A DNA stretch of 64,000 nt from Streptosporangium brasiliense (GCF_030811595.1 NZ_JAUSRB010000002.1:2976001-3040000), one strand, 5' to 3'; counted from the first letter of the stretch, positions 49,613-60,068 are shown. The notes: generated from the sequence alone by a model not told the origin. Translations and numbers: made by a program.

Positions 49613-52174
49613 TCAGCGGCAGAGCGCTCCGTTGAGGAGGAACCGCTCGGGGACGGGATCGGCGCCGGGGGCGCTCCTGCCGGTGAAGCCGAAGGTGACC
49701 GAGCCGCCCGGCCGGATCCTCCGGTTCCAGCTCAGGTTCTCGGCCGTGACCGTGGCCCCCTCCTGGGTGATGGAGGCGCTCCAGCCGTCGCCGACCCGCC
49801 GGCCGCCGAGGAAGGACCACTTCAGGGTCCAGCCGTCGACCGCCTCCGTGCCGGTGTTCCGCACGGTGACCTGGGCGGTGAAGCCGTCGGGCCACACGCC
49901 GTGCCGGGTGTAGGTCACCTTGCAGGGGGCCGCGGGGGTGACGTCGGCGACGAAGGCCGAGATCCAGGCGAGCGGGGAGTTCCAGTTGATGGTCAGCTCG
50001 TTGGTGGACCACGACTCGATGTCGTCGATGTAGCAGAACTGGGGCTTGCAACCGCGGAGCTTGGCCTGGGCCACCGGGTCCTGGATGCCGGAGTTCGGCC
50101 CGCCGGCCAGGGTGCCGCGCGGCGGGTTGGGCAGGGCCGCGTCGAGCTGGTGGGCGTACCAGCGGCTGTGCTGGTTGCGGGAGGCGACCTCGCCGTAGCC
50201 GGTCACGTAGGACTGGTTGAGCGCGTTGCGGCCGAGGAGATAGTCCATCCCCTCCAGCACCCCGTCGCGATACTTCGCCTGGCCGCTCAGGTCGTGCGCG
50301 GTGGCCATCACGACCATGTTGTTCAGCACCAGGTTGTTGGAGCCCCAGTCGAAGTCCGGCGGGTTGTACGGCAGGCCGTACGGGTGGGCCCGCTGCACGG
50401 CCAGATACTTGTCGGCGCCCGCGAGGACCGACGCCTGGACGGCGGCGCGGTCGGGCAGCTCGCTGGGGACGGTGGCCAGGTCGAGTCGGCCGAGCTGGGC
50501 GGTGTTGCCCCAGTCGAAGCCGCGCTCGCGCCAGATGTCGCCGGTGTGGTGCGGGGAGGCGAGCACCTGGTCCCTGAACTCCTTCTCACCGGTGGTGAGG
50601 TAGAGCTCGGCCGCCGCCCAGTAGAACTCGTCGGTGACGTCGCCGTCGCTGTAGGCGCCGCCGCCCACGCCGTCGGCCGGGTCGGCGTAGCGCGCGGGCT
50701 CGGCCACCGCGGCGGCCCACGCCCTGCGGGCGGCCGCCAGGTTGCGCGCGGCGAACGCGGCGTCGTAGGGGGCGAACAGCCGGGCCGCCTGGGCCGCGGT
50801 GGCGGCCAGGTTGAGGGTGGCCGCCGTGGACGGCGGGTGCAGCTCGCGCCGCTGCGGGTCGAGGTGGGGCAGGAGCGGCAGGCCGGTCCAGGAAGCGTCG
50901 TGGATCTTGTGGTGGGCCATCCCGGCGTGCGGCCTGCCGTCGGGGACCTGCATGCTGAGCATGAACTCCTGCTCCCATCGGGCCTCGTCCAGGATGTCGG
51001 GCACCCCGTTGCCGCTCTCCGGGATGTCCAGCTCGCCGTCCTCGAAGGCGCCCTTGGTCATGCCCCGCTCGAACTCCGACATCAGCTGGTGGACCGAGAC
51101 GCCGCCGTTGACCACGTACTTGCCGTGGTCGCCCGCGTCGTACCAGCCGCCCCTGACGTCGAGGGAGTAGTCGCAGACGCCCGGCCGGCAGGGCACGCTC
51201 GTGTCGCCCTGGTTCGGCGCGGCGCCCACGTGGCCGGCGGGCCTGCCGTACCCGGGGCGGAGGCTGTCGAGGATCTCGATGCCGCTGCGCTGGGGGTAGT
51301 AGAACTTCAGCGCGTCGGTGCGGAGCCGCCCGTAGAGGCCGCCGTCGAGGTCGAAGGGGCGGCTGGTCTCGCCGTCGGCCTCCAGTGTGTAGCCGGTGCC
51401 CGGGGCGGTGACGGAGCCGAAGTCGATCGAGTGCACGTTCTGGCCCGAGCTGCCGTCCACCCCGCGCGGGGTGGTGGCCCCGGTCGCGACGACCGCGGAT
51501 CCCTTCTTGAGCCTCCAGGTCACGGCCTCGGTCCTGTCGGTGACCAGGGTGGCGTTCTTCGGGCCGGTGGGCAGGTAGCCCGCCATGTTCACCCGGACGC
51601 GCGGCCCGGTGTCGGGCCTGTGGACGTCGGGTTCGGCGCCGCCCCTGAGCGAGACGTCGTCCACGCAGAAGCGCCAGGGGGTGGCGCTGCCCCCGAGCTG
51701 GAAGGCCACCTGGGCGTCGGGCAGGTCCACGGGGGAGGTGAAGGTGTAGGTGTAGGCGTTGCCGGAGACGCTCAGCTCGGGGTTCGCCGACAGATACTGG
51801 GTGTAGGGGTCGGCCGGGAGCTGGATGAGGGCCTTGGCGACGCGGCCGGGGGTCGCGACGCCGAAGAAGGAGTATCGGTACGTCTCGTCCTTGACCAGCG
51901 GGATGCCGTTCTGGCCGACGATGACGTCCCACGGGTTGGCCGTGCCGCCGGGGACGTCGGCGCAGAGCCGGCCGCCGTCGGCCTCCAGGGTGGTGTTGGC
52001 GGTGCTCCACCAGGGAGCCGTGCCGGTGTCGAAGGTGCCGTTGACGATCTGTTCCGGGCCGTCGGCGGCGGCGGGAGAGGGGCCCGGTGCCGCCGTGGCG
52101 GCGGCGGGCGAGGACGGCGGCGTCACCATGGCGGCGGCCACGGCGAGGGCGAGCCAGGCGGGCGGTCTGATCAC
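49613..52174 (-). CDS. secreted GH9 cellulase with CBM4/9 and CBM2 modules
   Basis: This secreted endoglucanase or cellobiohydrolase-type enzyme of 853 residues has a signal peptide (about 1-35), an N-terminal CBM4/9 module (about 40-180, [12 protein letters not shown]), the Ig-like CelD_N domain (about 190-280, [15 protein letters not shown]) and the GH9 catalytic domain (about 290-735). Catalytic Asp residues are in [17 protein letters not shown] and the acid Glu in [12 protein letters not shown]. The C-terminal CBM2 (about 755-853) has [22 protein letters not shown] 52174 follows AAGGGA. A perfect CebR operator lies 35 bp upstream, so cellobiose should induce it. Confidence 0.93.
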   Translation of the reverse strand: MIRPPAWLALAVAAAMVTPPSSPAAATAAPGPSPAAADGPEQIVNGTFDTGTAPWWSTANTTLEADGGRLCADVPGGTANPWDVIVGQNGIPLVKDETYRYSFFGVATPGRVAKALIQLPADPYTQYLSANPELSVSGNAYTYTFTSPVDLPDAQVAFQLGGSATPWRFCVDDVSLRGGAEPDVHRPDTGPRVRVNMAGYLPTGPKNATLVTDRTEAVTWRLKKGSAVVATGATTPRGVDGSSGQNVHSIDFGSVTAPGTGYTLEADGETSRPFDLDGGLYGRLRTDALKFYYPQRSGIEILDSLRPGYGRPAGHVGAAPNQGDTSVPCRPGVCDYSLDVRGGWYDAGDHGKYVVNGGVSVHQLMSEFERGMTKGAFEDGELDIPESGNGVPDILDEARWEQEFMLSMQVPDGRPHAGMAHHKIHDASWTGLPLLPHLDPQRRELHPPSTAATLNLAATAAQAARLFAPYDAAFAARNLAAARRAWAAAVAEPARYADPADGVGGGAYSDGDVTDEFYWAAAELYLTTGEKEFRDQVLASPHHTGDIWRERGFDWGNTAQLGRLDLATVPSELPDRAAVQASVLAGADKYLAVQRAHPYGLPYNPPDFDWGSNNLVLNNMVVMATAHDLSGQAKYRDGVLEGMDYLLGRNALNQSYVTGYGEVASRNQHSRWYAHQLDAALPNPPRGTLAGGPNSGIQDPVAQAKLRGCKPQFCYIDDIESWSTNELTINWNSPLAWISAFVADVTPAAPCKVTYTRHGVWPDGFTAQVTVRNTGTEAVDGWTLKWSFLGGRRVGDGWSASITQEGATVTAENLSWNRRIRPGGSVTFGFTGRSAPGADPVPERFLLNGALCR

Positions 52175-52208
52175 GTGGGTCCCTTCAGGCGGGGGGTGCA
52201 CGATCAGG

Positions 52209-52222
52209 TGGGAGCGCTCCCA
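52209..52222. promoter_or_regulatory. CebR operator upstream of the GH9 cellulase
   Basis: TGGGAGCGCTCCCA is a perfect 14-bp palindrome, identical to the CebR box known from Streptomyces and related cellulose degraders. It lies 35 bp before the GTG of the cellulase. CebR, a LacI-family repressor, would leave it when cellobiose or cellotriose binds. CebR itself is not in the window. Confidence 0.9.
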
Positions 52223-52335
52223 TAGGGAGATGCGCCGATGCTTCCAGCGCGTTTCCCCCTCGTCAATGAGCGGCTCCCCGGCCCCGGCGGCTGACCGGCC
52301 GAATGCCCGGCCCGGGCTGTGAAACTTTCATGTGA

Positions 52336-53280
52336 TCAAGCCCCTGCCGTGCCGTCCGCCGGCCGCTCCGGCCGTCCGGAGGGCGGCTGTCCCGCCGTCC
52401 AGTCGAGCTCCGGGCCGCGCGGCACGATCCGGCTCGGGTTGATGTTCGTCTGCGTCACGAAGTAGTGGCGCTTGATCTGGTCGAAGTCGGTGGTGTCGCG
52501 GAAGGCCGGGGTCGCGTACAGGCGGCGGGCGTAGGCCCACAGGGCCGGGTAGTCGGTCAGCCGCCTGATCGAGCACTTGAAGTGGGAGTGGTAGACCGCG
52601 TCGAACCTGGCGAGCGTCGGGTAGAGCCGGACGTCGCTCTCGGTGAGCGCGTCGCCGTGCAGGTAGGGCCGGCCGGCCAGCCGCTCCTCCAGCAGGTCCA
52701 GCGTGTCGAAGACCCTGACGACCGCCTCGTCGTAGGCCGCCTGGGAGGTGGCGAACCCGGTCCGGTAGACGCCGTCGTTGAGCCCGTTGAAGATCACCTC
52801 GTTCAGCGCGTCGATCTCCCCGCGCAGCGCGGCCGGGTAGAGGGCGGGCGCGCCGTCGGCGTGCCAGGGCGCGAAGGCGGTCTCCAGGGTCAGGGTGATC
52901 TGCGGGTAGTCGTTGGTGACCAGGCGCCCGGCGGTGACGTCCCATACGCAGGGCACGGTGTAGCGGCCCTGGTAGCCGGGGTCGGAGCTGAGGTAGAGCT
53001 CCGAGAGATACTCCACGCCGGTGACCGGGTCGCCGCCGGGGATCCGCCAGCCCTTCTCGTCCCTGATCGGGTCCACGATCGTCACGCCGACGACGTCCTG
53101 GAGGCCGAGCAGCTCGCGCACGATGAGCGAGCGGTGCGCCCAGGGGCAGGCGTAGGAGGCGTAGAGCTGGTAGCGGCCCGGCTCCGGCGGATGCTGGCCG
53201 TCGGGCTCGATCCGCGCGGTGAACCGGTTCGGTTGCCGGACGAAGCGTCCGCTCTCGGAGATTTCGCGTCCCAGGTCCAT
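52336..53280 (-). CDS. glutathionyl-hydroquinone reductase-like protein (ECM4/YqjG family)
   Basis: The 314-residue protein has a thioredoxin-fold N-terminal domain with the catalytic Cys in LYASYACPWAHRSLI, followed by GWRIPGGDPVTGVEYLSELY and VPCVWD, and a helical GST C-terminal domain (ERLAGRPYLHGDALTESDVR). The family reduces S-conjugated hydroquinones with a low-molecular thiol. Actinobacteria use mycothiol in place of glutathione, so the partner thiol is probably mycothiol (inference). ATG 53280 is chosen by homology. The region 53281-53497 upstream holds no gene. Confidence 0.88.
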   Translation of the reverse strand: MDLGREISESGRFVRQPNRFTARIEPDGQHPPEPGRYQLYASYACPWAHRSLIVRELLGLQDVVGVTIVDPIRDEKGWRIPGGDPVTGVEYLSELYLSSDPGYQGRYTVPCVWDVTAGRLVTNDYPQITLTLETAFAPWHADGAPALYPAALRGEIDALNEVIFNGLNDGVYRTGFATSQAAYDEAVVRVFDTLDLLEERLAGRPYLHGDALTESDVRLYPTLARFDAVYHSHFKCSIRRLTDYPALWAYARRLYATPAFRDTTDFDQIKRHYFVTQTNINPSRIVPRGPELDWTAGQPPSGRPERPADGTAGA

Positions 53281-53497
53281 GGCTCGACCGTACGCCACCC
53301 CGAGGAGAACATGATTCTGTCCAGGGGTGGGATCGGGGTGGCGGGCGGGGTCGCCCGCCGGGGCGTGGGCGGGCCCGGCTTGCGGCTCCCCGGGTAATCC
53401 CTGGTGACGCCTCTGCCGCCCGCCCCCTTTGGAGTATTTCATGCAAAACCAGTAGGAAATATTGACTTAGCGCCAGGCCGTGCGTAGCTTCTCCCAT

Positions 53498-53566
53498 ATG
53501 GGCATCTATCTGACCCGGTGTGCACATGTCGACTTCTGTCGAGTGTCCAGCGCCCAGTGTCCCTGA
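53498..53566 (+). CDS. Cys-containing leader peptide of the organosulfur operon
   Basis: An ATG at 53498 reads 22 codons to TGA at 53564-53566. The core LTRCAHVDFCRVSSAQC matches the actinobacterial 'putative leader peptide' type with a conserved HVDLxRVxSAxC, which I remember preceding sulfur-metabolism genes. It has three Cys codons, at positions 8, 14 and 21. It ends 48 bp before the substrate-binding protein gene. Translation at Cys codons would let cysteine supply control the operon by attenuation; the mechanism is inferred. Confidence 0.75.
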   Translation: MGIYLTRCAHVDFCRVSSAQCP

Positions 53567-53614
53567 TCACGAATCGACCCCCGCCGTCCCTCCCCGTCAC
53601 CCAGGACGCCTCTC

Positions 53615-54621
53615 GTGATCAAGACCAGACATGTCCCTCTCTCCGTGCTGCTGGTGGGGCTCCTCACCGCCTGCGGCGCGCGGGCCTCCGCCGGATCCGG
53701 CGGGCCCGAGACGCTGGAGCTGCGCTACCAGGGCAGCGTCGGCGCCGTCACCTTCCCCGAGTTCGCCGAGGCGCTCGGCTACCTCGGCCCCGTCAAACTC
53801 AAGTGGATCGGCAACACGATCTCCGGCCCGCAGGACATCCAGGCCGCGGCGACCGGTCAGACCGACTTCGGCGGCGCGTTCAACGGCGCCATCGTCAAGC
53901 TGGCCGCGGCCAAGGCCCCGATCAAGGCCGTGATCGGCTACTACGGCAGCGACAAGGACAGCTACATCGGCTACTTCGTGCCGGACGGCTCACCGGTGAA
54001 GGGCCCGCGTGACCTGATCGGTAAGAAGATCGGCGTCAACACCCTGGGCGCCCACCTGGAGGCGGTGCTCAAGGAATACCTCAAGCGCGGTGGGCTGACC
54101 CCCGACGAGATCAAGCAGGTCGAACTGGTCGTCGTGCCGCCGGTCAACACCGAGCAGGCGCTCCGCCAGGGCCAGATCGACGTGGCCGCGCTGAGCGGCA
54201 TCCTCCGAGACAAGGCGCTGCGGCGCGGCGGGATCCATCCGCTCTTCAAGGACATCGACCTGTTCGGCCCCTTCACCGCGGGCAGCGTCGTCCTCACCGA
54301 GAAGTTCATCGAGCGGAATCCGGAGACCACGAAGAAGTTCGTCGAGGCGTACGCCAGGGCCGTCGAGTGGACGCAGACCCACTCCCGCGAGGAGGTCGTG
54401 GCCAAGGCGAAGGAGATCATCGCCAAACGAGGGCGGAACGAGGACACCACCGCCATCGAGTTCTGGAAGAGCAGCGGGGTGGCCAACAAGGGCGGAGTCA
54501 TCGACGCGCGGGAGTTCCAGACCTGGATCGACTGGCTGGAGCGCGAGGGCGAGATCGACAAGGGCCAGGTCAAGGCCGAGGACCTCTTCACCAATGCCTA
54601 CAACCCCTTCGGAGGCACCCG

Positions 54622-54625
<4 letters not shown>
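53615..54625 (+). CDS. aliphatic sulfonate/taurine-type ABC transporter substrate-binding lipoprotein
   Basis: This SsuA/TauA-like binding protein (336 residues) captures organosulfur compounds outside the membrane. It has a lipobox LTAC near residue 20, so it is a lipoprotein, and NMT1/SsuA-type motifs: TGQTDFGGAFNGAIVKLAAAK, DLIGKKIGVNTLGAHLEAVL and QALRQGQIDVAAL. GTG 53615 follows the leader peptide by 48 bp. The stop overlaps the ATPase start by ATGA. The downstream monooxygenase and flavin reductases indicate sulfonate or sulfone substrates rather than taurine alone. Confidence 0.9.
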
Positions 54626-55408
<783 letters not shown>

Positions 55409-55416
<8 letters not shown>

Positions 55417-56224
55417 CGTCTCGACCGGCGCCTCCGCCGCCGGGGTGGGCGCGCGCCTGCTGCGCGGCCCGGGGCGCCTGGCGGCGGCGGGCCGGCGGGC
55501 TGCCGCCCTGGGCGCGCTCGCCGCGCTCTGGGAGGTCCTGCCCCGGCTGGAGGTGGTGGACCCCACCTTCCTGACGCCGCTGTCACAGGTCTTGGCGGCC
55601 TGGTGGGAGCTGCTCCTCTCCGGCGAGCTGCTCGACCACGCCCAGGCCAGCCTGGTCAGGTCCCTGGCCGGGTTCGCCCTGGCGATCGTCGCGGCCATCC
55701 CCCTCGGCCTGCTGATCGGCTGGTACCGGCCGCTGGCCGACCTGCTCAACCCGGTGCTCGAACTGTTCCGCAACACCGCGGCGCTCGCCCTGCTCCCGGT
55801 GTTCGTGCTGATCCTCGGGCTCGGCGAGACCTCCAAGATCTCGATCATCCTGTACGCCTGCGCCTGGCCGATCCTGCTCAACACGATCGCCGGGGTGAAG
55901 AGCGTGGACCCCCTGCTGATCAAGTCGGCCCGGTCGATGGGGCTCCGCCCAATCCGGCTGTTCCAGAAGGTGATCCTCCCGGCCGCGGTGCCCATGATCT
56001 TCACCGGCGTCCGGCTCGCCGGGGCCTACTCGATCCTCGTGCTGGTCGCCGCCGAGATGGTCGGCGCCAAGGCCGGCCTCGGCTATTTGATCAACTACGC
56101 CCAGTTCAACTTCCGGGTGCCCGACATGTACGCCGGAATCCTCACGATCTCCGTGCTCGGACTGCTCTTCAACCAGCTCCTCGTCCGTCTGGAGCGCCGC
56201 TTCTCGACCTGGAGGACCTCCTGA
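55409..56224 (+). CDS. sulfonate-type ABC transporter permease (SsuC-like)
   Basis: The 271-residue inner-membrane protein has about six hydrophobic helices and the permease EAA loop LLIKSARSMGLRPIRLFQKV, with VILPAAVPMIFTGVRLA following. The most likely start is TTG 55409, eight bases inside the end of the ATPase gene, with GGAGGAGG upstream. It forms the transporter with the two preceding genes, and its TGA overlaps the next ATG. Confidence 0.92.
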
Positions 56225-57552
56225 TGGCCGCCCGGCAACTGCACCTGAACGCCTTCCTGATGGGCGTCGGGCACCACGAGGCCGCCTGGCGGCACCCGCG
56301 CGCCGAGCCCGCCGGGATCACCGACGTCCGGCACTACCAGCGGCTGGCGGAGATCGCCGAGCGGGGCAAGCTCGACTCGGTCTTCCTCGCCGACGGCCTG
56401 GCCCTGTGGGGCAACGTCAGGCACAACGCGCTCGGCGGGCTGGAGCCCCTCACCCTGCTGGCGGCGCTGGCCACGGTGACCGAGCACATCGGCCTGATCG
56501 CGACCGTCTCCACCACCTACAACGAGCCGTTCCACGTCGCCCGCAAGTTCGCGTCGCTGGACCACATCAGCGGCGGCCGGGCCGGCTGGAACATCGTCAC
56601 CTCCGCGAGCGAGGCGGAGGCGCGCAACTTCGGCGTCGAACGCCCCGCCCACAAGGAACGCTACGACCGTGCCGCCGAGTTCCTGCAGGTCGTCACCGAG
56701 CTCTGGGACAGTTGGGAGGACGGGGCGATCCTGGGCGACCGCCGCAGCGGGGACTACGCCGACACCGCCAGGATCCACGCCCTCGACCACGTCGGCCGCC
56801 ACTTCCGGGTCCGGGGCCCGCTGAACACCTCCCGTCCCCCGCAGGGCCACCCCCTGCTGGTCCAGGCCGGCTCCTCCGAGGACGGCAAGGAGTTCGCCGC
56901 CCGCTACGCCGAGGCCGTGTTCACCGCGCAGCAGACCCTCCAGGAGGGCCAGGAGTTCTACTCCGACCTCAAGTCCCGGCTCGGCCGGTACGGCAGGCGC
57001 GCCGACGAGCTGCTGATCCTCCCCGGCATCTCACCGATCATCGGCTCCACCGAGCGTGAGGCGCTCCAGCTGGAGAGGGAGCTCGAAGAACTGATCATCC
57101 CCGCGTACGGCGTGCAGCAGCTGTCGGGCATCCTCGGCGTGGACCTGTCGGACCACCCGCTGGACAGCCCCCTGCCGGAGGTCGCCCAACCGGCCGACGG
57201 TCAGCAGAGCCGGTTCAAGCTCGTCACCGATCTCGCCCGGCGTGAGCGGCTGACCCTGCGGGAGCTGATCGGCCGCCTGGCCGGCGGCCGGGGGCACCGC
57301 GTGGTCACCGGCACTCCGGAGCGGATCGCCGACCAGATTCAGGAATGGTTCACCAGCGGCGCGGCCGACGGCTTCAACATCATGCCGCCGGTCCTGCCGA
57401 GCGGCCTGGCGGACTTCGTCGACCACGTCGTGCCCGAGTTACAGGCCCGTGGCCTGTTCCGCACCGAGTACGGAGGCCGCACACTGCGCCAGAACTACGG
57501 CCTGGCGCGTCCAGCATCCCGTTTCGAGCAGAAGGCGCCGGTGGCTTCATGA
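56224..57552 (+). CDS. LLM-class flavin-dependent monooxygenase (NtaA/SnaA/DszA group)
   Basis: This 442-residue two-component monooxygenase takes reduced FMN from a reductase and cleaves C-S or C-N bonds. Family features are LHLNAFLMGVGHHEAAWRHP, GKLDSVFLADG, DHISGGRAGWNIVTS and the late GTPERIADQIQEWF and ADGFNIMPP. The DszA/NtaA/SnaA group includes sulfone and sulfonate monooxygenases, and the operon makes an organosulfur substrate likely; which one is unknown. ATG 56224 shares its A with the permease stop. The next gene overlaps by four bases. Confidence 0.9.
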   Translation: MAARQLHLNAFLMGVGHHEAAWRHPRAEPAGITDVRHYQRLAEIAERGKLDSVFLADGLALWGNVRHNALGGLEPLTLLAALATVTEHIGLIATVSTTYNEPFHVARKFASLDHISGGRAGWNIVTSASEAEARNFGVERPAHKERYDRAAEFLQVVTELWDSWEDGAILGDRRSGDYADTARIHALDHVGRHFRVRGPLNTSRPPQGHPLLVQAGSSEDGKEFAARYAEAVFTAQQTLQEGQEFYSDLKSRLGRYGRRADELLILPGISPIIGSTEREALQLERELEELIIPAYGVQQLSGILGVDLSDHPLDSPLPEVAQPADGQQSRFKLVTDLARRERLTLRELIGRLAGGRGHRVVTGTPERIADQIQEWFTSGAADGFNIMPPVLPSGLADFVDHVVPELQARGLFRTEYGGRTLRQNYGLARPASRFEQKAPVAS

Positions 57553-58070
57553 GCATCGTGACCGTGGTGGGCAACCCGCGAGCCGGGTCCCGCACCTACG
57601 AGGTGGCCGTCCAGGCCACCCAGATCCTCGCCCGGAGCACGGGCCGCGAAGGGCCCTCCGAGATCGTCGACCTGTCCGGCCTCGCGCCCCTGCTGTTCGC
57701 CCCGGAGGCCTCGTCCGCGGTGGAGGCCGCGCTGGAGATCGTCGCCCAGGCGAGCGTGCTGGTGGTGGCGTCCCCGACCTACAAGGGCACCTACACCGGC
57801 CTGCTCAAGACCTTCCTGGACCGGCTGCCGGGCGGCGCGCTGGCCTCCGGCGTGGCGCTGCCGCTGCTGGTGATGGGGGACGCGCGGCACGCCCTGGCGG
57901 TGGAGGTCCACTTCCGGCCGCTCCTGGTGGAGCTGGGCGCCACGGTCCCCACCCCGGGCCTGGCGCTGCTGGAGTCGGAGATCAACGACCTCGACGCCGT
58001 CGTCGGCCGCTGGGCCGACCGGGTCGCCCCTCAGGTCGCCGCGGCGCTCAGGGAAGGAGCTCCGGCGTGA
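57549..58070 (+). CDS. NAD(P)H-dependent FMN reductase (SsuE/MsuE-like)
   Basis: The 173-residue flavodoxin-fold protein has the FMN-binding loop VGNPRAGSRTYE and SPTYKGTYTGLLKTFLD typical of SsuE and NADPH-FMN reductases. It supplies reduced flavin to the preceding monooxygenase. ATG 57549 overlaps the monooxygenase stop by ATGA. It is followed by two micro-ORFs and a second, unrelated flavin reductase, so the operon has two possible reductases. Confidence 0.91.
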   Translation: MSIVTVVGNPRAGSRTYEVAVQATQILARSTGREGPSEIVDLSGLAPLLFAPEASSAVEAALEIVAQASVLVVASPTYKGTYTGLLKTFLDRLPGGALASGVALPLLVMGDARHALAVEVHFRPLLVELGATVPTPGLALLESEINDLDAVVGRWADRVAPQVAAALREGAPA

Positions 58071-58090
58071 TATTTGGAAGAGACGGAGCT

Positions 58091-58144
58091 ATGAATGGGT
58101 TGCCGACCATAAGCGTGTTTCATACCGCGGAGGAGGAAAAGTGA
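58091..58144 (+). CDS. possible 17-residue micro-ORF
   Basis: ATG 58091, five bases after a GGAG, reads MNGLPTISVFHTAEEEK and stops with TGA overlapping the next GTG (58141). The sequence is AT-richer than its neighbours and has weak third-position bias, so it may be non-coding. The GTGA overlap is its main support. Confidence 0.3.
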   Translation: MNGLPTISVFHTAEEEK

Positions 58145-58254
58145 TCGAGTGGAGCGAGGCGGCCGGGAGGCGTGGCACCTTGGTGACGTTCGACGGGATC
58201 ACGAGGCCCCGAGAGTTCCCGAGCTCCACCGAGAACCGGGGCGAGGAGTCATGA
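58141..58254 (+). CDS. 37-residue small ORF coupled to a flavin reductase
   Basis: GTG 58141 follows AGGAGG (58131-58136) at four bases and reads 37 codons to a TGA that overlaps the flavin reductase ATG (58251) as ATGA. Most codons end in G or C, like real genes here. The peptide starts IEWSEAAGRRGTLVTFDG. I know no homologue. It may be a small protein of the operon or a translational coupling device. Confidence 0.5.
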   Translation: MIEWSEAAGRRGTLVTFDGITRPREFPSSTENRGEES

Positions 58255-58757
58255 CCGAGACCCTGCCCGGCCGGGCGGTCGACGGCGAGCGGTTCCGTCA
58301 GGCGCTGGCCGTGCACGCGGCCGGGGTGGTCGTGGTCACCGCCCAGTCCGAGGGGATCCCGGTCGGCCTGACCGCCACCTCCTTCTCCTCGGTGAGCCTC
58401 GAGCCCCCGCTGGTCTCCTTCTACGTCGACCAGTCTTCGACCACCTGGCCCTGGCTCCGGCAGGCCGACCACTTCGCGGTGAACGTCCTGGCCAGCGACC
58501 AGGCCGAGCTGGCCACCCGGTTCGCCCGGAAGGGCGTCGACCGTTTCGCCGCCCCCACCTCCTGGCGGCCCGGCCCGCTGGGCGTCCCCCTGCTGAGCGG
58601 AGTGTCCGCCCAACTGATCTGCGCCCCTCACTCCACCGTCGACATAGGCGATCACATCCTCGTCGTCGGCCTCGTCACCGAGACCAACCTCGACCCCGGC
58701 GGCCGCCCTCTCCTCTACCACCAGGGCCGTTTCGGCCGATTCATCCCGCATCCCTGA
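58251..58757 (+). CDS. flavin reductase-domain protein (HpaC/DszD type)
   Basis: The 168-residue FMN-binding split-barrel protein has the family's AGVVVVTAQSEGIPVGLTAT, SFSSVSLEPPLVSFYV and FAVNVLASDQAELATRFA segments. It reduces free FMN with NADH or NADPH for a two-component monooxygenase, probably the one upstream. It overlaps a 37-residue ORF by ATGA and ends the operon; the convergent DapB-like gene begins 35 bp on. Confidence 0.9.
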   Translation: MTETLPGRAVDGERFRQALAVHAAGVVVVTAQSEGIPVGLTATSFSSVSLEPPLVSFYVDQSSTTWPWLRQADHFAVNVLASDQAELATRFARKGVDRFAAPTSWRPGPLGVPLLSGVSAQLICAPHSTVDIGDHILVVGLVTETNLDPGGRPLLYHQGRFGRFIPHP

Positions 58758-58791
58758 CTCGCGGCCCTGCACCCCGGCCCGCGGCCGCGCC

Positions 58792-59850
58792 TCAGGCGAG
58801 GCGGACGGTGCCGCGGCCGGTGGCGAGGGGGAGGTCGAGGAGGGTGCGGATGCCGGGCGGGGCGGCGCAGAGGGCGGCCACGGTGTTGACGGCGTGGGCG
58901 GCGGCGCCGGCGAGGCCGTGGGACATCTCCTCCACCGCGAGCGTCATCTGGGGGACGCCCTCGATGTGGATGGTGAAGCCGGGCTCGGGCCAGCGGTGGA
59001 CCCTGGCGGCGTCGGCCTTGTAGACGCACTCCACGGTCATGAAGGGGCGGCCGCGGACGAGACCGGTGAACGTCCAGCGGGAGGCGCACACGGTGCCGAC
59101 CCTGACCAGGCCCGCGGCGATCTCGAACTCCTCGGAGGCGAGCTCGAACTCGTCGCTCTCCTCGACCTCGTCGAGGGTCACGTCGAGGTTCCCGGCCACG
59201 AACTGCACACTCTCGGCGAACAGCGAGCGCTGGAAGGCGCGGAACGGCCGGACGGCGGTGGCGTAGTCCTTGGCCGAGCGGGTGAAACCGAACAGGTCGA
59301 CCACGATCTGGCGTGAGGGGTGCCCCCGGAAGTCGGAGGACTCGCGGACGTAGATGTGGTCGATCCGGTTGGACAGCCCGGTCAGGGCGAGGGGGAGCAG
59401 GTCGCTCATGAAGCCGGGGTTGACGCCGGTGCCGTGCAGCGAGGCGTTTCCGGCGCGGCAGGCGCCCTCCAGGCGCTCCACCAGGCCGGGCCCGTAGCAC
59501 CGGGGATAGACGAACCCGGTCGTGGTGACGACGTTCTTGCCCGAGGCGAGCAGGGCGCAGATCGTCTCCACGTCGGCTGCGTGGTCACGGCCGAAGTAGG
59601 AGGCGGGCAGCGGCATGTGCAGCACGCAGTCGGCCTCCGTGGCGAGGATCTTGTCGACGTCGTCGGTGCAGGTGACGCCGGTCTCGGGCAGCCCGACGAG
59701 CGTTCCGGCGTCGTGGCCGACCTTGTCCGGGTCGTAGACGAGCACCCCGACGAGCTCGAACTCGGGGCGGACGATCAGAGCGCGCAGTGAGTATCGTCCA
59801 ACGGCGCCCGTGGCCCATTGGATCACGCGGAGGGGCGGAGATGAGGGCAT
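58792..59850 (-). CDS. DapB-like NAD(P)H-dependent oxidoreductase
   Basis: The 352-residue protein has a dihydrodipicolinate-reductase-like N-terminal Rossmann domain (RVIQWATGAVGRYSLRALI, FELVGVLVYDPDKVG) and a C-terminal domain with HGTGVNPGFMSDLLPLAL. This matches the 2,4-diaminopentanoate dehydrogenase-like group frequent in mycobacterial and actinomycete lipid or steroid clusters, where its substrate is undefined. ATG 59850 has GGAGG six bases upstream. It is divergent from a short-chain dehydrogenase gene with a 218-bp gap. Confidence 0.83.
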   Translation of the reverse strand: MPSSPPLRVIQWATGAVGRYSLRALIVRPEFELVGVLVYDPDKVGHDAGTLVGLPETGVTCTDDVDKILATEADCVLHMPLPASYFGRDHAADVETICALLASGKNVVTTTGFVYPRCYGPGLVERLEGACRAGNASLHGTGVNPGFMSDLLPLALTGLSNRIDHIYVRESSDFRGHPSRQIVVDLFGFTRSAKDYATAVRPFRAFQRSLFAESVQFVAGNLDVTLDEVEESDEFELASEEFEIAAGLVRVGTVCASRWTFTGLVRGRPFMTVECVYKADAARVHRWPEPGFTIHIEGVPQMTLAVEEMSHGLAGAAAHAVNTVAALCAAPPGIRTLLDLPLATGRGTVRLA

Positions 59851-60040
59851 GCGTTGCCTCCAGCCCGGGTCTCTGGGCGGGGCCATGCTGGGAGGAGTGT
59901 CGTCGTTGACCCTCGCCCTGTTCGGGGCAGAAACTTTAGCAGAAATTCACACGCTCGATCACTATCCGCGACGATTCAACAGCCTGTTGCCGCTCCCGCA
60001 TGGTCCTCCGAGGACGGGCAGGCTATTGTTCAAGAAAAAC

Positions 60041-60053
60041 AGAACTATGTTCT
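60041..60053. promoter_or_regulatory. inverted repeat before the SDR gene
   Basis: AGAACTATGTTCT has 5-bp arms and a three-base centre, in an AT-rich stretch 15 bp before the SDR start. It recalls TetR-family operators of lipid genes such as KstR sites, but the spacing differs by one base, so identity is not claimed. Confidence 0.45.
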
Positions 60054-60068
60054 CGTGGGAGTGTGCGG

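Noticed and set aside
49535-52225. 896-codon plus-strand frame opposite the GH9 gene
   Set aside because: Antisense shadow of the cellulase, extending beyond it without a start signal.
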